A stretch of 47,446 nucleotides of DNA from Microvirga lupini (GCA_000517005.1 KI911970.1:93332-140777); one strand, 5' to 3'; shown: positions 17,311 through 29,279, counted from the stretch's first letter. The notes: generated from the sequence alone by a model not told the origin. Made by a program: numbers and translations.

Positions 17311-19251
17311 ATGGGCTATCAGCACAAGCTGCCCGGCCTCGTCATGTCGACGGGCCTGTTAGGCGCCATGCTTCTGGGGGCGCTGTCCCCGGCCGGAGCG
17401 GCGGATTACAAGCAGGCTCCGATGCTCGACGAGCAGGTGAGGGCAGGCAAGCTGCCCGCAGTGGCCAACCGCCTTCCGGAGAAACCCTATGTGGAAACCA
17501 TGGTCGACGGTGTCGGCAAATATGGCGGCACCCTGCGCACGACGATCCTCGCCAACGGCGACCATTACAATCTGACCCGCACCATCGCTAACGAATTGCT
17601 CGTGCGGTGGGATCCTCAATGGAAGAAGGTCATGCCCTCGCTCGCCGAGGAGTTCAAGGCTTCCGACGATGCGACGACCTACACGTTCAAGCTCCGCAAG
17701 GGCCTGAAGTGGAGCGACGGTCAGCCGTTCACGGTCGACGACATCATGTTCTGGTACGAAGACGTGTTCATGAACAACGCGCTCTCGCCGGCCAAGAACC
17801 CGACTTTCACGGTGGCGGGCAAGCCGGTGAAGGTGACGAAGATCGACGACCTAACGGTGGAGTTCAAATTCGAGTCGCCCTACGGCCTTTTCCTGCAGCA
17901 GCTCGCCTATGGCCAGGGCCATCTGCCGGTCATCTATCCCAAGCATTATCTGAGCAAGTTCCACGAGAAGTACAACAAGGACGGCATCCCGGCGCTCTTG
18001 AAAGCCAATCCCGCCGCCGGCGATTGGGTGGCGCTGTTCAATTCCAAGGTCTCGCTGACCTTCCAGCCGCCCTTCTGGCAGAACCTCGAACTGCCGACCC
18101 TCAATCCCTGGGTCCTGACCGTTCCCTATGCCGACAGCGAGCGCGTGGTCGCGACCCGCAATCCCTATTACTGGAAGGTGGACACGGCCGGAAACCAGCT
18201 CCCCTATATCGACGGCATCACCTGGGCCAAGCTCGACGACCCGCAGCTCATGGCTCTCAAGATGACCTCGGGCGAGTTCGACTTCGCGTTCCGCCACATC
18301 AACAACGCGACCTTCAAGTCGGTGCTCTTCGATGGTCAGAAAACCGGCAATTACCGTTTCGTGGACGTCAAGGACCTGCCGGCGAACGATGCGGTCATCC
18401 TGCTCAACCTGAACTCGACCGATCCGGTCAAGCGCAAGATCTTCCAGAACAAGGATTTCAGGATCGCGCTCAGCCATGCGATCAACCGGCAGGAGATCAT
18501 CGACCTCGTCTATGTAGGGCAGGGCGCTCCGGCGCAGGTCGCCGTCCAGCCCGAGCACGAGCTCCACAACGAGCGCCAGGCGAAGCAATACACCGAGTTC
18601 GATCCCAAGCGCTCGGCCGAGATCCTCGACAAGATCCTGCCGAAGAAGGATGCCGAAGGCTTCCGTCTCGATGAGTCCGGCAAGCGCTTCACCATCAACT
18701 TCATGGTGGCCGACGTGTTCGGCCTGTCCTATCCGGACGTGATGCAGATGGTGCAGAAATATGCCAAGGACGTCGGCATCGATATCCAGCTGCGCACCAC
18801 CGACCGCGCTCGCCTCAACACGATGTGGTACGCGAACGAGCAGGACGCCTATATCTGGAACTGCGTCGGCGGGCTTTCCGAGGTCTACACGGATCCGCGC
18901 TGCTACATGCCGTTCCAGAAGGCCGACATCTTCTTCGCGATGAAATGGAGCGAGTGGTATTCCAACCGCGCCACGGGCGAAGAGCCGCCGGAATCGATCA
19001 AGGCCCTGATGGCCGCCTATGACAAGGTCAACGCCGCCGTCACGGACGACGACCGCCGCCAGAAGATGAAGGAGTTCATCAATCTGTCGGCCGACAACTT
19101 CCTCAATATCGGCATCTCACGCCCGATGCCGAAATACATGATGACCTCGAACAACCTGAAGAATGTCGTCAACGGCATTCCGATCACCGGTAACCTCTGG
19201 CACCCGGCCCCGACGCTGACCCAGTGGTATTTCGACAAGCCGGCCAAGTAA
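17311..19251 (+). CDS. ABC importer substrate-binding protein (SBP_bac_5)
   Basis: A 646-residue periplasmic binding protein of the oligopeptide/nickel family (cluster C). Signal peptide residues 1-31 (hydrophobic core GLVMSTGLLGAMLLGALSPAGA). Family features include YTFKLRKGLKWSDGQPFTVDD, NPYYWKVD and DFRIALSHAINRQEI. It is longer than typical DppA (about 530), as in the subgroup linked to sugar-derived substrates. GAGGAG lies 8 nt before the ATG. First gene of the operon; linkage to uronate enzymes suggests an oligosaccharide or sugar-acid ligand rather than a peptide, which is inference. Confidence 0.9.
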   Translation: MGYQHKLPGLVMSTGLLGAMLLGALSPAGAADYKQAPMLDEQVRAGKLPAVANRLPEKPYVETMVDGVGKYGGTLRTTILANGDHYNLTRTIANELLVRWDPQWKKVMPSLAEEFKASDDATTYTFKLRKGLKWSDGQPFTVDDIMFWYEDVFMNNALSPAKNPTFTVAGKPVKVTKIDDLTVEFKFESPYGLFLQQLAYGQGHLPVIYPKHYLSKFHEKYNKDGIPALLKANPAAGDWVALFNSKVSLTFQPPFWQNLELPTLNPWVLTVPYADSERVVATRNPYYWKVDTAGNQLPYIDGITWAKLDDPQLMALKMTSGEFDFAFRHINNATFKSVLFDGQKTGNYRFVDVKDLPANDAVILLNLNSTDPVKRKIFQNKDFRIALSHAINRQEIIDLVYVGQGAPAQVAVQPEHELHNERQAKQYTEFDPKRSAEILDKILPKKDAEGFRLDESGKRFTINFMVADVFGLSYPDVMQMVQKYAKDVGIDIQLRTTDRARLNTMWYANEQDAYIWNCVGGLSEVYTDPRCYMPFQKADIFFAMKWSEWYSNRATGEEPPESIKALMAAYDKVNAAVTDDDRRQKMKEFINLSADNFLNIGISRPMPKYMMTSNNLKNVVNGIPITGNLWHPAPTLTQWYFDKPAK

Positions 19252-19326
19252 GGCTCCTTTAGGTGCCGGCGGCGGCATGTGCGCTGCCGCCGGATGCCCC
19301 TTCGATCTCATCGAACGGTCAGGTTC

Positions 19327-20313
19327 ATGCTCCGCTACATCGCCAAGCGAATGGTGTTCGCGATTCCGACGCTGTTCGCCGTTTCCATCGTAGCCTTCAT
19401 CATCATCCAGCTTCCGCCGGGCGACTATCTCACGACCCTGATGGCGGACTGGGCGAGCCAGGGCGGCGCCGTCGAAGCCGGCACGGTCGCGGCCATGCGC
19501 GAGCGCTACGGCCTCGATCAGCCGATGTATTTCCAGTACTACAAGTGGATCGCTGGCATCCTGACCCGTGGCGATTTCGGGATATCCTTTGATTTCGGCA
19601 AGCCGGTTACGGAGCTCATCTGGAACCGCCTCGGCTTCTCGCTGCTTCTTTCTGTTCTGACGCTCTGCTTCGTCTGGGCAATCGCCATTCCGATCGGGAT
19701 CCTCTCGGCGGTGCGCCAGTACTCGATCTCCGATTACACGGCGACCTTCCTGGCCTTCTTCTTCCTGGCCGTGCCGGATTTCCTGATGGCGCTCTCGGCC
19801 ATGTACATCATGTCCGCCTGGTTCGGTCAGAGCGTCGGCGGGCTGTTCTCGCCCGATTATGTCGATGCGCCGTGGAGCCTCAGCAAGCTCGTCGATTTCG
19901 CCCAGCATGTCTGGCTGCCAGTCGTCGTGATCGGCCTCGGATCGCTCGCGGCTTTGGTTCGCATCATGCGCGCCAATCTGCTCGATGAGCTCTCGAAGCC
20001 CTATGTCACCACGGCGCGCGCCAAGGGCATGTCCGAACTGGAGCTTCTGCTGCGCTATCCTGTGCGTCTTGCCCTCAACCCGCTGATCTCGACGCTGGGC
20101 TGGATCCTGCCGGCAGTCATTTCGGGCGAGATCATCGTGTCCGTCGTCATGAGCCTGCCGACCACGGGACCGCTCCTGCTTCGCGCGCTCCTCGCCCAGG
20201 ACATGTATCTCGCCGGCTCGCTCATCCTGCTGATCTCAGTGCTCACCATCATTGGTACGCTGATCTCGGACATTCTGCTCGCCATCACCGACCCGCGGAT
20301 CCGGCTCCAATGA
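19327..20313 (+). CDS. ABC importer permease (DppB-like)
   Basis: A 328-residue inner-membrane permease with six predicted helices, the first at residues 9-31 (MVFAIPTLFAVSIVAFIIIQLPPGD, the DppB N-terminal hallmark). The EAA loop that contacts the ATPase is YVTTARAKGMSELELLLRYPVRLALNPL. The start at 19327 is set by homology, as upstream codons in this frame are not conserved. It overlaps the next permease by 4 bp (ATGA), indicating translational coupling. Confidence 0.92.
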   Translation: MLRYIAKRMVFAIPTLFAVSIVAFIIIQLPPGDYLTTLMADWASQGGAVEAGTVAAMRERYGLDQPMYFQYYKWIAGILTRGDFGISFDFGKPVTELIWNRLGFSLLLSVLTLCFVWAIAIPIGILSAVRQYSISDYTATFLAFFFLAVPDFLMALSAMYIMSAWFGQSVGGLFSPDYVDAPWSLSKLVDFAQHVWLPVVVIGLGSLAALVRIMRANLLDELSKPYVTTARAKGMSELELLLRYPVRLALNPLISTLGWILPAVISGEIIVSVVMSLPTTGPLLLRALLAQDMYLAGSLILLISVLTIIGTLISDILLAITDPRIRLQ

Positions 20314-21460
20314 CAGACATCACCAGCCTTCCTCCCGAAACCACGACGTCGCTCGATCTGCACGGCAGGGACATGGCCGTGGCCGGCCAGTGGCGCCTGT
20401 TCTGGCTCAAGTTCAAGAAGCACAAGATCGCGCTCTTAAGCCTCGTCGTGATCGTGTTCATGTATCTCGTCGCAGCGTTTGCGGATTTCATCGCGCCGTT
20501 CGATCCCAACGCGACGAATTCCCGCTTCACCTATGCGCCGCCCCAGGGCCTCTCGCTGTTCCTGGACGGCTCGTTCCAGCCGCATGTGAACCAGCTCAAG
20601 ATGACCCTGAACACCGAGTCGATGCGCCGGGAGTTCACGCCCGACCCAGCGAAACCCCTCTCGGTGTCTTTCTTCGTGCCGGCGCAGCAGCCTTATTATC
20701 TGCTTGGCTTCATTCCGATGCAGACCAAGCTCTTCGGCCTCACGAACCCGAAGCCGGGCGACAGCCTGTATATCTTCGGCGCCGACCGTCTCGGCCGCGA
20801 TATCTTCTCTCGCGTCGTCCACGGGGCCAAGATTTCTCTGTCGATCGGCCTCGTGGGCGTCTTCATCAGCCTGATCCTCGGGGTGACGATCGGCGGCATC
20901 TCCGGCTTCTTCGGTGGCTGGATCGACCTTGCGATCCAACGCTTCATCGAGTTGCTGCGCTCGATCCCGACCATTCCCCTCTGGATGGGCTTCGCGGCCG
21001 CGATCCCCACTAGCTGGCCGCCGCTCCGGACCTATTTCGTCATTACGCTGATCGTCTCATTGATCGGCTGGACGAGCCTGGCGCGCGAGGTGCGCGGCAA
21101 ATTCCTGTCGCTGAGGAATGAGGACTTCGTGATTGCTGCCCGCCTCGACGGCATGAGCGAGATCGGCATCATCTTTCACCATCTGGTGCCGTCCTTCATC
21201 AGTCACATCATCGCAACCCTGACGCTCGCGATCCCCTCGATGATCCTGGCCGAGACGGCGCTCTCCTTCCTCGGCATCGGTCTGCAGCCGCCGATTGTCT
21301 CCTGGGGCGTCCTGCTCCAGGAGGCGCAGAACATCCGCGCGGTCGCCCAGGCGCCGTGGCTGCTCTTCACGCCGGCCGCCGCCATCGTCATCTCGGTTCT
21401 TGCTCTTAACTTCCTTGGCGACGGTCTCCGCGATGCCGCAGACCCCTACGAGTCGGTGTC

Positions 21461-21464
<4 letters not shown>
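20310..21464 (+). CDS. ABC importer permease (DppC-like)
   Basis: A 384-residue inner-membrane permease. The N-terminal OppC_N-type helix (about 39-58, IALLSLVVIVFMYLVAAFAD) is followed by a periplasmic insert of about 110 residues that is longer than in DppC. The transport core has the conserved FGADRLGRDIFSRVVHGAKISL and the EAA loop EDFVIAARLDGMSEIGIIFHHLVPSF. It overlaps both neighbours by 4 bp. The long insert matches the enlarged binding protein, consistent with a bulky ligand. Confidence 0.92.
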
Positions 21465-23149
<1,685 letters not shown>

Positions 23150-23165
23150 ACCAACGGATAAGCTG

Positions 23166-24374
23166 ATGAAAATCACCGACGTCGAAATCATCGTCTGCTC
23201 GCCGGGTCGGAACTTCGTCACCGTCAAGATCTATACCGACGAGGGGTTGACCGGGGTCGGTGACGCGACGCTGAACGGCCGGGAGCTCGCCGTCGCGGCC
23301 TATCTGAAGGACCATCTCGCGCCGCTTCTGATCGGCCGCGACCCGAGCCGCATCGAAGACATCTGGCAGTACTTCTACAGAGGCGCCTATTGGCGGCGCG
23401 GTCCGGTGTCGATGGCGGCAATTGCCGGCATCGACACCGCGCTTTGGGACATCAAAGCCAAGGTCGCCAACATGCCGCTCTATCAGCTTCTCGGCGGCGC
23501 AAGCCGCGAGAAGGTGCTGTGCTACACCCATGCTCAAGGCCGCGACATCGCGGAGGCGGTCGAGGCCGTCGGCCGGCGCAAGGAGCAGGGCTACAAGGCG
23601 ATCCGCGTCCAGGCCGGCATTCCCGGACTGCCGGACGTCTACGGCACGGGCGCGAAATCGGTCACCAACAACGCGCTCGATGACACGATCCCGCATGAGG
23701 AAACCTGGTCGACATCGAAATATCTGCGCTATGTCCCGGAACTCTTCAAAGCAGTACGGGAGACCCATGGCTGGGACATCGAGCTTCTGCACGACACCCA
23801 TCACCGCCTGACTCCCATCGAAGCGGCCCGGCTTGGAAAGGATCTCGAATTCGCGCGTCTCTTCTGGCTCGAAGATGCCGTGGCGGCCGAGCACCAGGAA
23901 GGCTTCCGGCTGATCCGCAAGCACACCACGACCCCGCTCGCCGTGGGCGAAGTGTTCAATACCATCTGGGACGCGCGGCTTCTCATGGAGGAGCAACTCA
24001 TCGACTATATCCGCATGACCACCGTGCATGCGGGTGGCGTCACGGCGCTGCGCCGCATCATGGATTTCGCCAGTGTCTACAACGTCCGTACCGCCTGCCA
24101 TGGCGCGATGGACATGTCGCCGATCTGCCTCGGCGCCAACCTGCATCTCGACCTGTGGGTGCCCAATTTCGGCATCCAGGAATATTCCGGCTATCTGCCG
24201 CAGATCCTTGAGGTATTCCCGGGCGCCTGGAGCCTATCCGACGGCTACCTGCATCCGGGCGAGGCCATCGGCCACGGCGTCGATATCGACGAGAAGCTGG
24301 CTGCGAAATATCCGTACCAGCGCGCCTATCTGCCGGTGAACCGTCTCGAAGACGGCACCCTGTGGCATTGGTAA
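23166..24374 (+). CDS. manD: D-mannonate dehydratase, enolase superfamily (ManD/RspA)
   Basis: A 402-residue enzyme dehydrating D-mannonate to 2-keto-3-deoxygluconate. The residue numbering matches the ManD family exactly: R147 and Y159 in the mobile loop, Mg ligands D210, E236 and E262, and catalytic H212 in [11 protein letters not shown]. The C-terminus ends in the family tail LEDGTLWHW. The strand-end motif reads HGAMD; the Ala/Pro at this position is reported to separate efficient from poor mannonate dehydratases, with Ala, as I recall, the efficient form. The ATG at 23166 gives the standard MKITDVE start. The operon context supports a role in hexuronate breakdown. Confidence 0.93.
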   Translation: MKITDVEIIVCSPGRNFVTVKIYTDEGLTGVGDATLNGRELAVAAYLKDHLAPLLIGRDPSRIEDIWQYFYRGAYWRRGPVSMAAIAGIDTALWDIKAKVANMPLYQLLGGASREKVLCYTHAQGRDIAEAVEAVGRRKEQGYKAIRVQAGIPGLPDVYGTGAKSVTNNALDDTIPHEETWSTSKYLRYVPELFKAVRETHGWDIELLHDTHHRLTPIEAARLGKDLEFARLFWLEDAVAAEHQEGFRLIRKHTTTPLAVGEVFNTIWDARLLMEEQLIDYIRMTTVHAGGVTALRRIMDFASVYNVRTACHGAMDMSPICLGANLHLDLWVPNFGIQEYSGYLPQILEVFPGAWSLSDGYLHPGEAIGHGVDIDEKLAAKYPYQRAYLPVNRLEDGTLWHW

Positions 24375-24386
24375 TCCGAGGACACG

Positions 24387-25541
24387 ATGAAGATCACTGC
24401 GATCAAGAGCTATGCCGTCAAGGTCGGCATCCGCAACCAGCTTCTGGTGAAGGTGGAGACGGACGAGGGCATTTACGGCTGGGGCGAGAGTGGCCTGTCC
24501 GGCCGCGAGAAGGCCGTCGTCGGCGCGCTCGAGCATTATGCGGAGTTCCTCCGTGGCCGCGATCCGTTCCGGATCGGCGCGCTGTGGCAGGAAATGTATC
24601 GCAGCCAGTACTTTGAGGGCGGCCGTGTCCTGCAGGCCGCAATCTCGGCCATCGACATCGCGCTCCACGACATCAAGGGCAAGGCCCTCGGCGTTCCCGT
24701 CTACGAACTGCTCGGCGGCAAGCAGCGCGACCGCATTCCGACCTTCGCCACGACCTTTGCGGAGCCAGGTCCGGCGATAATCGAGCAGGCGCAGATGCTG
24801 GTCGAGCATGGGTGGACGGCCATGCGCCTCTCACCCTCCGGCCATGAGAACAAGGACATCTACGAGCCGCGCGAGCATATCGCGACGACCGCGAAATGGT
24901 GCGTGAAGGCCCGCGAGGCATTGGGCGAAGATGTTGTTCTCGGGATCGATTATCACCACCGCCTCAGCGTCGCGGAGGCTGCGAGCTTCTGCCAGAAGAT
25001 GCCGTCCGGGACCCTCGATTTCCTCGAGGAGCCGATCCGCGACGAGTCGCCGAGTTCCTATGAGGCCCTGCGCCGCCTGACCGATATTCCCTTCGCCATC
25101 GGCGAGGAATTCGCCTCGAAATGGCAGTTCCAGCCCTATATCGAGCGCGACATCCACCAGTACAATCGCCTCGACGTCTGTAATGTCGGCGGCCTGACGG
25201 AATCGATGAAGGTCGCTGCCTGGAGCGAAACCCATTATGTCGACATGATGCCGCATAACCCGCTCGGGCCCGTCTGCACGGCGGCGACCATCCATTTCTC
25301 GGCTGCGGTGCCGAATTTCTCCTGGCTCGAAACCCGCGCAAGCCCCGCGGAAACGCATCTCGGTTTCGACAACTCGGACTTCTTCCCGGTTCAACCGCGG
25401 CTTGTGGGAGCCCATTATCCCGTCCCTGACGGGCCCGGCCTCGGGATCGAGGTCAACGAGGAGCTGATCGCGAGGCAGAGCTTCGAGTTCTGGGAGGCGC
25501 CGCATCTGAGGAGGCGCGACGGCTCGGTGACCAACTGGTGA
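24387..25541 (+). CDS. Mandelate racemase/enolase-superfamily dehydratase (galactonate dehydratase-like)
   Basis: A 384-residue enzyme with the N-terminal capping domain (MKITAIKSYAVKVGIRNQLL) and a barrel. Metal and acid/base residues are D188 and H190 in GIDYHHRLS, the acids at 214-215 in FLEEPI, those at 240-241 in IGEEF, and H290 in MPHNPLGPV. The last motif and GGK spacing are typical of GalD and related aldonate dehydratases, but YHHRL replaces the usual FHGR and GEEFASKW the usual GERxFxR, so the substrate may differ. It starts 12 bp after manD. Likely another hexonate or hexarate dehydratase. Confidence 0.85.
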   Translation: MKITAIKSYAVKVGIRNQLLVKVETDEGIYGWGESGLSGREKAVVGALEHYAEFLRGRDPFRIGALWQEMYRSQYFEGGRVLQAAISAIDIALHDIKGKALGVPVYELLGGKQRDRIPTFATTFAEPGPAIIEQAQMLVEHGWTAMRLSPSGHENKDIYEPREHIATTAKWCVKAREALGEDVVLGIDYHHRLSVAEAASFCQKMPSGTLDFLEEPIRDESPSSYEALRRLTDIPFAIGEEFASKWQFQPYIERDIHQYNRLDVCNVGGLTESMKVAAWSETHYVDMMPHNPLGPVCTAATIHFSAAVPNFSWLETRASPAETHLGFDNSDFFPVQPRLVGAHYPVPDGPGLGIEVNEELIARQSFEFWEAPHLRRRDGSVTNW

Positions 25542-25602
25542 CAGCCGGCGCCGGCAGGGCGATACTGCCAATCGACCATCATCATGGAGCGTCAGATCGA
25601 TC

Positions 25603-26496
25603 ATGACTTCCTCGAAACCGGTTCGCTCTGTCCTCATCACGGGCGCGGGAGGCAATCTCGGTCAGAAGCTGATCGCCCATCTCCTGGCGCAGGACTGGTG
25701 CGAGCGGATCGTTGCGCTCGACCGCTCGACTCCTCCATCCGCCACGTCGGCAGATCGGGTGCAATGGGTTGCAGGTAACCTTGCGGATCCCTCCGATGTG
25801 CGATGGCACGAGGCTTTGGCCGGGGTCGATGCTGCGGTGCATTTCGCGGCCCAGAATCCGTATCCCGATGCGCCCTGGAGCGATGCCATAGCGTCCTTCG
25901 ATATGACTCTTGCCCTGCTGGCGGCGGCAAGCCGGGCCGGGCTGCACCGGATCGTATTCGCCTCCTCCAACCATGTGATGGGGCAATACAAGGACACGCC
26001 TCTGGCCGATGCCCTGACTCCCGGCGCTCTGACGACATCGCTGCCGCCGGGGCCGGGAACGCGCTGGTTCAACGGGAGGGAGATGCTCCAGGGCTTTGCC
26101 TATGCGGCGTCCAAGCTGATGGGCGAGCGCGCCTGCCTCGCCGAGGCGCAAAGGTCCAACGGCGCGCTGACCGCTGTTTGCGTCCGGATCGGCTGGTGTC
26201 AGCCGGGGGAGAACAGGCCGGAGACGATCAATACGTCCGGGCTGCCGGGAGAGGAAGTGAATGCCGGGCCGGACGCGGAACGCGATCTTCGGTGGTTCCG
26301 CAACATGTGGCTCTCGAACCGGGATTTCACGGCCGTGATGGAAAGGGCACTTCTCGCCGACGCGAAAGCCTGGCCGCAGCCCGGCATCGTCGTCAACGGT
26401 ATGTCGGCGAACTGCGGCATGTCCTGGGACATCGAGACCACTCGCCGGCTGATCGGCTACGAGCCGCAGGACGACATCTGGGATCATGTCGCCTGA
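25603..26496 (+). CDS. Extended SDR, uronate dehydrogenase-like
   Basis: A 297-residue NAD(P)-dependent short-chain dehydrogenase. The nucleotide motif is VLITGAGGNLGQKL, the active-site Ser is in FASSNHVMG, and the Tyr/Lys pair is YAASK. FASSNH and the C-terminal pattern SANCGMSWD match uronate dehydrogenase (Udh), which oxidises glucuronate or galacturonate to aldarolactones. Relative to Udh there is an extra loop of about 30 residues between the Ser and Tyr motifs (QYKDTPLADALTPG onward), so a related sugar substrate is possible. It follows the dehydratases by 61 bp and fits an oxidative sugar-acid route. Confidence 0.83.
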   Translation: MTSSKPVRSVLITGAGGNLGQKLIAHLLAQDWCERIVALDRSTPPSATSADRVQWVAGNLADPSDVRWHEALAGVDAAVHFAAQNPYPDAPWSDAIASFDMTLALLAAASRAGLHRIVFASSNHVMGQYKDTPLADALTPGALTTSLPPGPGTRWFNGREMLQGFAYAASKLMGERACLAEAQRSNGALTAVCVRIGWCQPGENRPETINTSGLPGEEVNAGPDAERDLRWFRNMWLSNRDFTAVMERALLADAKAWPQPGIVVNGMSANCGMSWDIETTRRLIGYEPQDDIWDHVA

Positions 26497-26603
26497 GTCT
26501 GATCGAACAACGCTCCTGACCGGCTCTTTCGCATCCGCGGGAGCATGGCAGCCCTACGCACGCGGCATTTGTGGCGCGTGCAGGGGCCGAGTTATCCATC
26601 ATC

Positions 26604-27500
26604 ATGGCTCTGCGTGATTTCTCCCTGATGATTCTGGTCTGCCTTCTATGGGCGGCCCATACGGTGGTGAGCAAGATCGTCGTCTCGGATATGGCGATCC
26701 CGCCTCTGTTCTACGCGGCCATCCGCTATGGCATCGTCGCCATGCTGGCGCTGCCCTGGCTCCTGCCGATGCCGCGGCCGACCTGGCGCATCCTCCTGGT
26801 CGGGTTCCTGATGGGAGGAGGCGGCTTTGCCCTGTTCTTCCTGGGGATCAGGACGGCGAGCCCGTCGAGTGCGGCCATCGTTTCGCAGCTCGGCCTGCCG
26901 ATCACCACGCTCCTGTCGGTCGCCATGCTCGGAGAGAAAGTCTACTGGAAGCGGGGCCTGGGCATCGCGCTGACATTCATCGGCGGTGTTCTGGTGATGT
27001 GGGATCCTGCCGGTGGCTTTCCCATTTCCGGCGGGCTTGCCCTCATTCTGGGATCCGCTGCGGCGGGCTCGCTGGCGGCCGTGCTGATGAAGCAGATGGA
27101 GGGCGTGAAGCCGCTGCGATTTCAGGCCTGGATCGGCCTCGCATCCGTGCTGCCGCTAACTTTCCTTTCGGCCGGCCTCGAAGCCGATCAGTTCCCCAAG
27201 GCGATGGAAGCCGGGTGGTCCTTCCTGGCGGCCCTGTTGTTCTCCGCCCTGAACGTGTCCCTGGTGGCCCACACGATCTATTACGGGCTCATCGGGAAAT
27301 ATCCCGCCAACCTGATTGCGCCCCTGACCATCATGAACCCGCTGATGACCGTGGCCCTCGGACTTCTCATCACAGGCGACCATTTCGATCTGCGCATGGC
27401 GATCGGCACGGGCATTGCGCTCTGCGGCGTTCTCATCATCACCCTGCGGCGCAATCACGTCATGCCCCTGGCGGCCCTCGTGTGGGACCGTCAGCGGTAG
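26604..27500 (+). CDS. EamA/DMT-family transporter
   Basis: A 298-residue inner-membrane protein with ten hydrophobic segments in two EamA repeats. The first starts MALRDFSLMILVCLLWAAH, and the second begins at about residue 150. Known members move metabolites or amino acids; the substrate cannot be told. The ATG at 26604 is chosen as the membrane domain begins there, although an upstream GTG at 26571 is in frame and no clear ribosome site is seen. It may be the last gene of the sugar-acid run or independent. Convergent with the ornithine-cyclodeaminase-family gene, 12 bp apart. Confidence 0.85.
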   Translation: MALRDFSLMILVCLLWAAHTVVSKIVVSDMAIPPLFYAAIRYGIVAMLALPWLLPMPRPTWRILLVGFLMGGGGFALFFLGIRTASPSSAAIVSQLGLPITTLLSVAMLGEKVYWKRGLGIALTFIGGVLVMWDPAGGFPISGGLALILGSAAAGSLAAVLMKQMEGVKPLRFQAWIGLASVLPLTFLSAGLEADQFPKAMEAGWSFLAALLFSALNVSLVAHTIYYGLIGKYPANLIAPLTIMNPLMTVALGLLITGDHFDLRMAIGTGIALCGVLIITLRRNHVMPLAALVWDRQR

Positions 27501-27512
27501 CGATCGTTCCGC

Positions 27513-28511
27513 TCAATCGAGCGAAGCCTCGACACCCAGGCCGCGGGCCTTCGCCTCATGCCAGCAATGGCTTGCGCAGGCGAGGTCCTGCGCGGCGATG
27601 CCGAGCGAGCGGTAGAGCGTGATGTCGCCGGCTGCCTCGCGCCCGGCCGCCTTGCCTGCGAGAACCTCGCCGATCTCGGCCAGCACGTGCTCGCGCTGGA
27701 TGCGGTCGCTCTCGAGGGCGCGGATGACCTCGCCGGCCTGGGCGAAGGTAGAGGGGCGGTAATCGACATAGAGCCGGGAGCGCGCCACCATCTCCTCGTC
27801 GATCTCACACTTCGACGGGATCGAGGCTCCGACCACGTTCAGGTGGGTGCCCGGCATTACCCACTCGCCCATCAGGACCGGCTCGGTCGAGGACGTGACG
27901 GTGCAGACGAGGTCGGCGCCCGCGATGGCTGAGCGAACATCGTCGGCAACGATGATGGCGACCTCGGGATAGCGCTCTGCGGCATGGGACGCGAAGGCTT
28001 CCGCTTTCTCGCGCCGGCGCCCGACCACCCGCAATTCCCGGATCGAGGGTCGCACGCAGAGCATGGCTTCAAGGTGGTGCTCGGCCTGTTCACCCGCTCC
28101 GATCATTGCAAGCGTGCGACAATCCGGCCGGGCGAGCGCCCGCGTCGCCACCGCGCTGGCGGCCGCCGTGCGCACGGCCGTCAGAAGCCCGGCATTCATC
28201 ATGACGGTTGCCGAGCCGTGCTCCGGTTCGAACAGGACGATCGCTCCCTGATGAGAGGAATATCCGGCATCGGGATTGCCCGGAAACAGGCTCACCAGCT
28301 TCACGCCGAAACACGCCTCGATCTGGCCATTGCCGGGCATGAGAGCGCCCGGCATGACGCCCATCATGTTGGGCGCTCCGACATCCACCACCGAGCGCAA
28401 TGGCAGGTTGGCGGCGCCGGCCGAGACGGCGATCATGGCTCTCTGGACGATCTCGATGGCGTCTTTCATCGGCAGGAGCGAACGGATTTCCTTGTCGGAG
28501 AGGACGATCAT
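27513..28511 (-). CDS. Ornithine cyclodeaminase / mu-crystallin family protein
   Basis: A 332-residue NAD(P)-binding protein. The family N-terminus LSDKEIRSLLPMKDAIEIVQRAM, the substrate Arg/Lys region (PLRSVV, CFGVKLVSLFPGN), the Rossmann motif LAMIGAGEQAEHHLEAM and DLVCTVTSSTEPVL are all present. Members include ornithine cyclodeaminase, ketimine reductases and the siderophore-type enzymes SbnB-like, which make opine or diamino acids. It lies 9 bp downstream of the siderophore ATPase on the same strand and may end that operon. Whether it acts on a siderophore component or on imported amino acids is open. Confidence 0.85.
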   Translation of the reverse strand: MIVLSDKEIRSLLPMKDAIEIVQRAMIAVSAGAANLPLRSVVDVGAPNMMGVMPGALMPGNGQIEACFGVKLVSLFPGNPDAGYSSHQGAIVLFEPEHGSATVMMNAGLLTAVRTAAASAVATRALARPDCRTLAMIGAGEQAEHHLEAMLCVRPSIRELRVVGRRREKAEAFASHAAERYPEVAIIVADDVRSAIAGADLVCTVTSSTEPVLMGEWVMPGTHLNVVGASIPSKCEIDEEMVARSRLYVDYRPSTFAQAGEVIRALESDRIQREHVLAEIGEVLAGKAAGREAAGDITLYRSLGIAAQDLACASHCWHEAKARGLGVEASLD

Positions 28512-28520
28512 GGCGTGGTC

Positions 28521-29279
28521 TCACAGGTAGTAGTTGGAGATTCTGTGGCCGCGGATGTCCTGAATCTCTACATCCATATCATAGACCGCGCGGATGACGG
28601 GGCCAGTCAGGATCTCGGCCGGGGTGCCGTGGTGAAGGACGGCGCCGTCGCGCATGGCGACCAGATAATCCGAGTAGCAGGAGGCGAAGTTGATGTCATG
28701 GAGCACGAGGACGATCGTCTTGCCCAGATCGTCGGCGGCCCGGCGCAGCAGCTTCATCATGCCGACCGCATGCTTCATGTCGAGATTGTTCAGAGGCTCG
28801 TCGAAGAGCACGTATTCCGTGTCCTGGCACAGCACCATGGCGACATAGGCCCGCTGGCGCTGGCCGCCCGACAATTCGTCGAGGAAACGGTCGGCCAGCG
28901 GCTCGAGGCCGAGAAAGCCGATGGCCTTGGCCGCCTGGGCGCGATCCTCCGGGGTGAGACGGCCCTTGGAATAGGGATAGCGGCCGAATTCGACCAGGTC
29001 CCGGACCGTCAAACGGGACGAAACCCGGTTGTCCTGCCGGAGAATGGACAGCCGCTTGGCGAGAATGTCGGACGGCGTCTGCGTGACGTCGAGCCCGTCC
29101 ACGGTGACCGTGCCGGCGCTCATGGGCAGAAGCCGGCTGATCATCGACAGCAGCGTCGACTTGCCTGCGCCGTTCGGGCCGATGATGGAGGTGACGCCCT
29201 GCCGGGGCAGGGTGAGCGACACGTCGCGCACGACGATGGTGTCGCCATAGGCCTTGCTGACTTTCGAGATCTCGATCAA
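28521..29279 (-). CDS. Ferric-siderophore ABC importer ATPase (FepC-type)
   Basis: A 252-residue ATPase. Walker A GPNGAGKST is at about residue 34, signature LSGGQRQRAYVAM near 138, Walker B TEYVLFDEPLNNLD, and switch His in LVLHDINFASCYSDY. The last motif and the order match the FecE/FepC/VctC group that powers uptake of iron chelates from the periplasm. It overlaps the upstream permease gene by 4 bp (29276-29279), a sign of coupling. Confidence 0.93.
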   Translation of the reverse strand: MIEISKVSKAYGDTIVVRDVSLTLPRQGVTSIIGPNGAGKSTLLSMISRLLPMSAGTVTVDGLDVTQTPSDILAKRLSILRQDNRVSSRLTVRDLVEFGRYPYSKGRLTPEDRAQAAKAIGFLGLEPLADRFLDELSGGQRQRAYVAMVLCQDTEYVLFDEPLNNLDMKHAVGMMKLLRRAADDLGKTIVLVLHDINFASCYSDYLVAMRDGAVLHHGTPAEILTGPVIRAVYDMDVEIQDIRGHRISNYYL

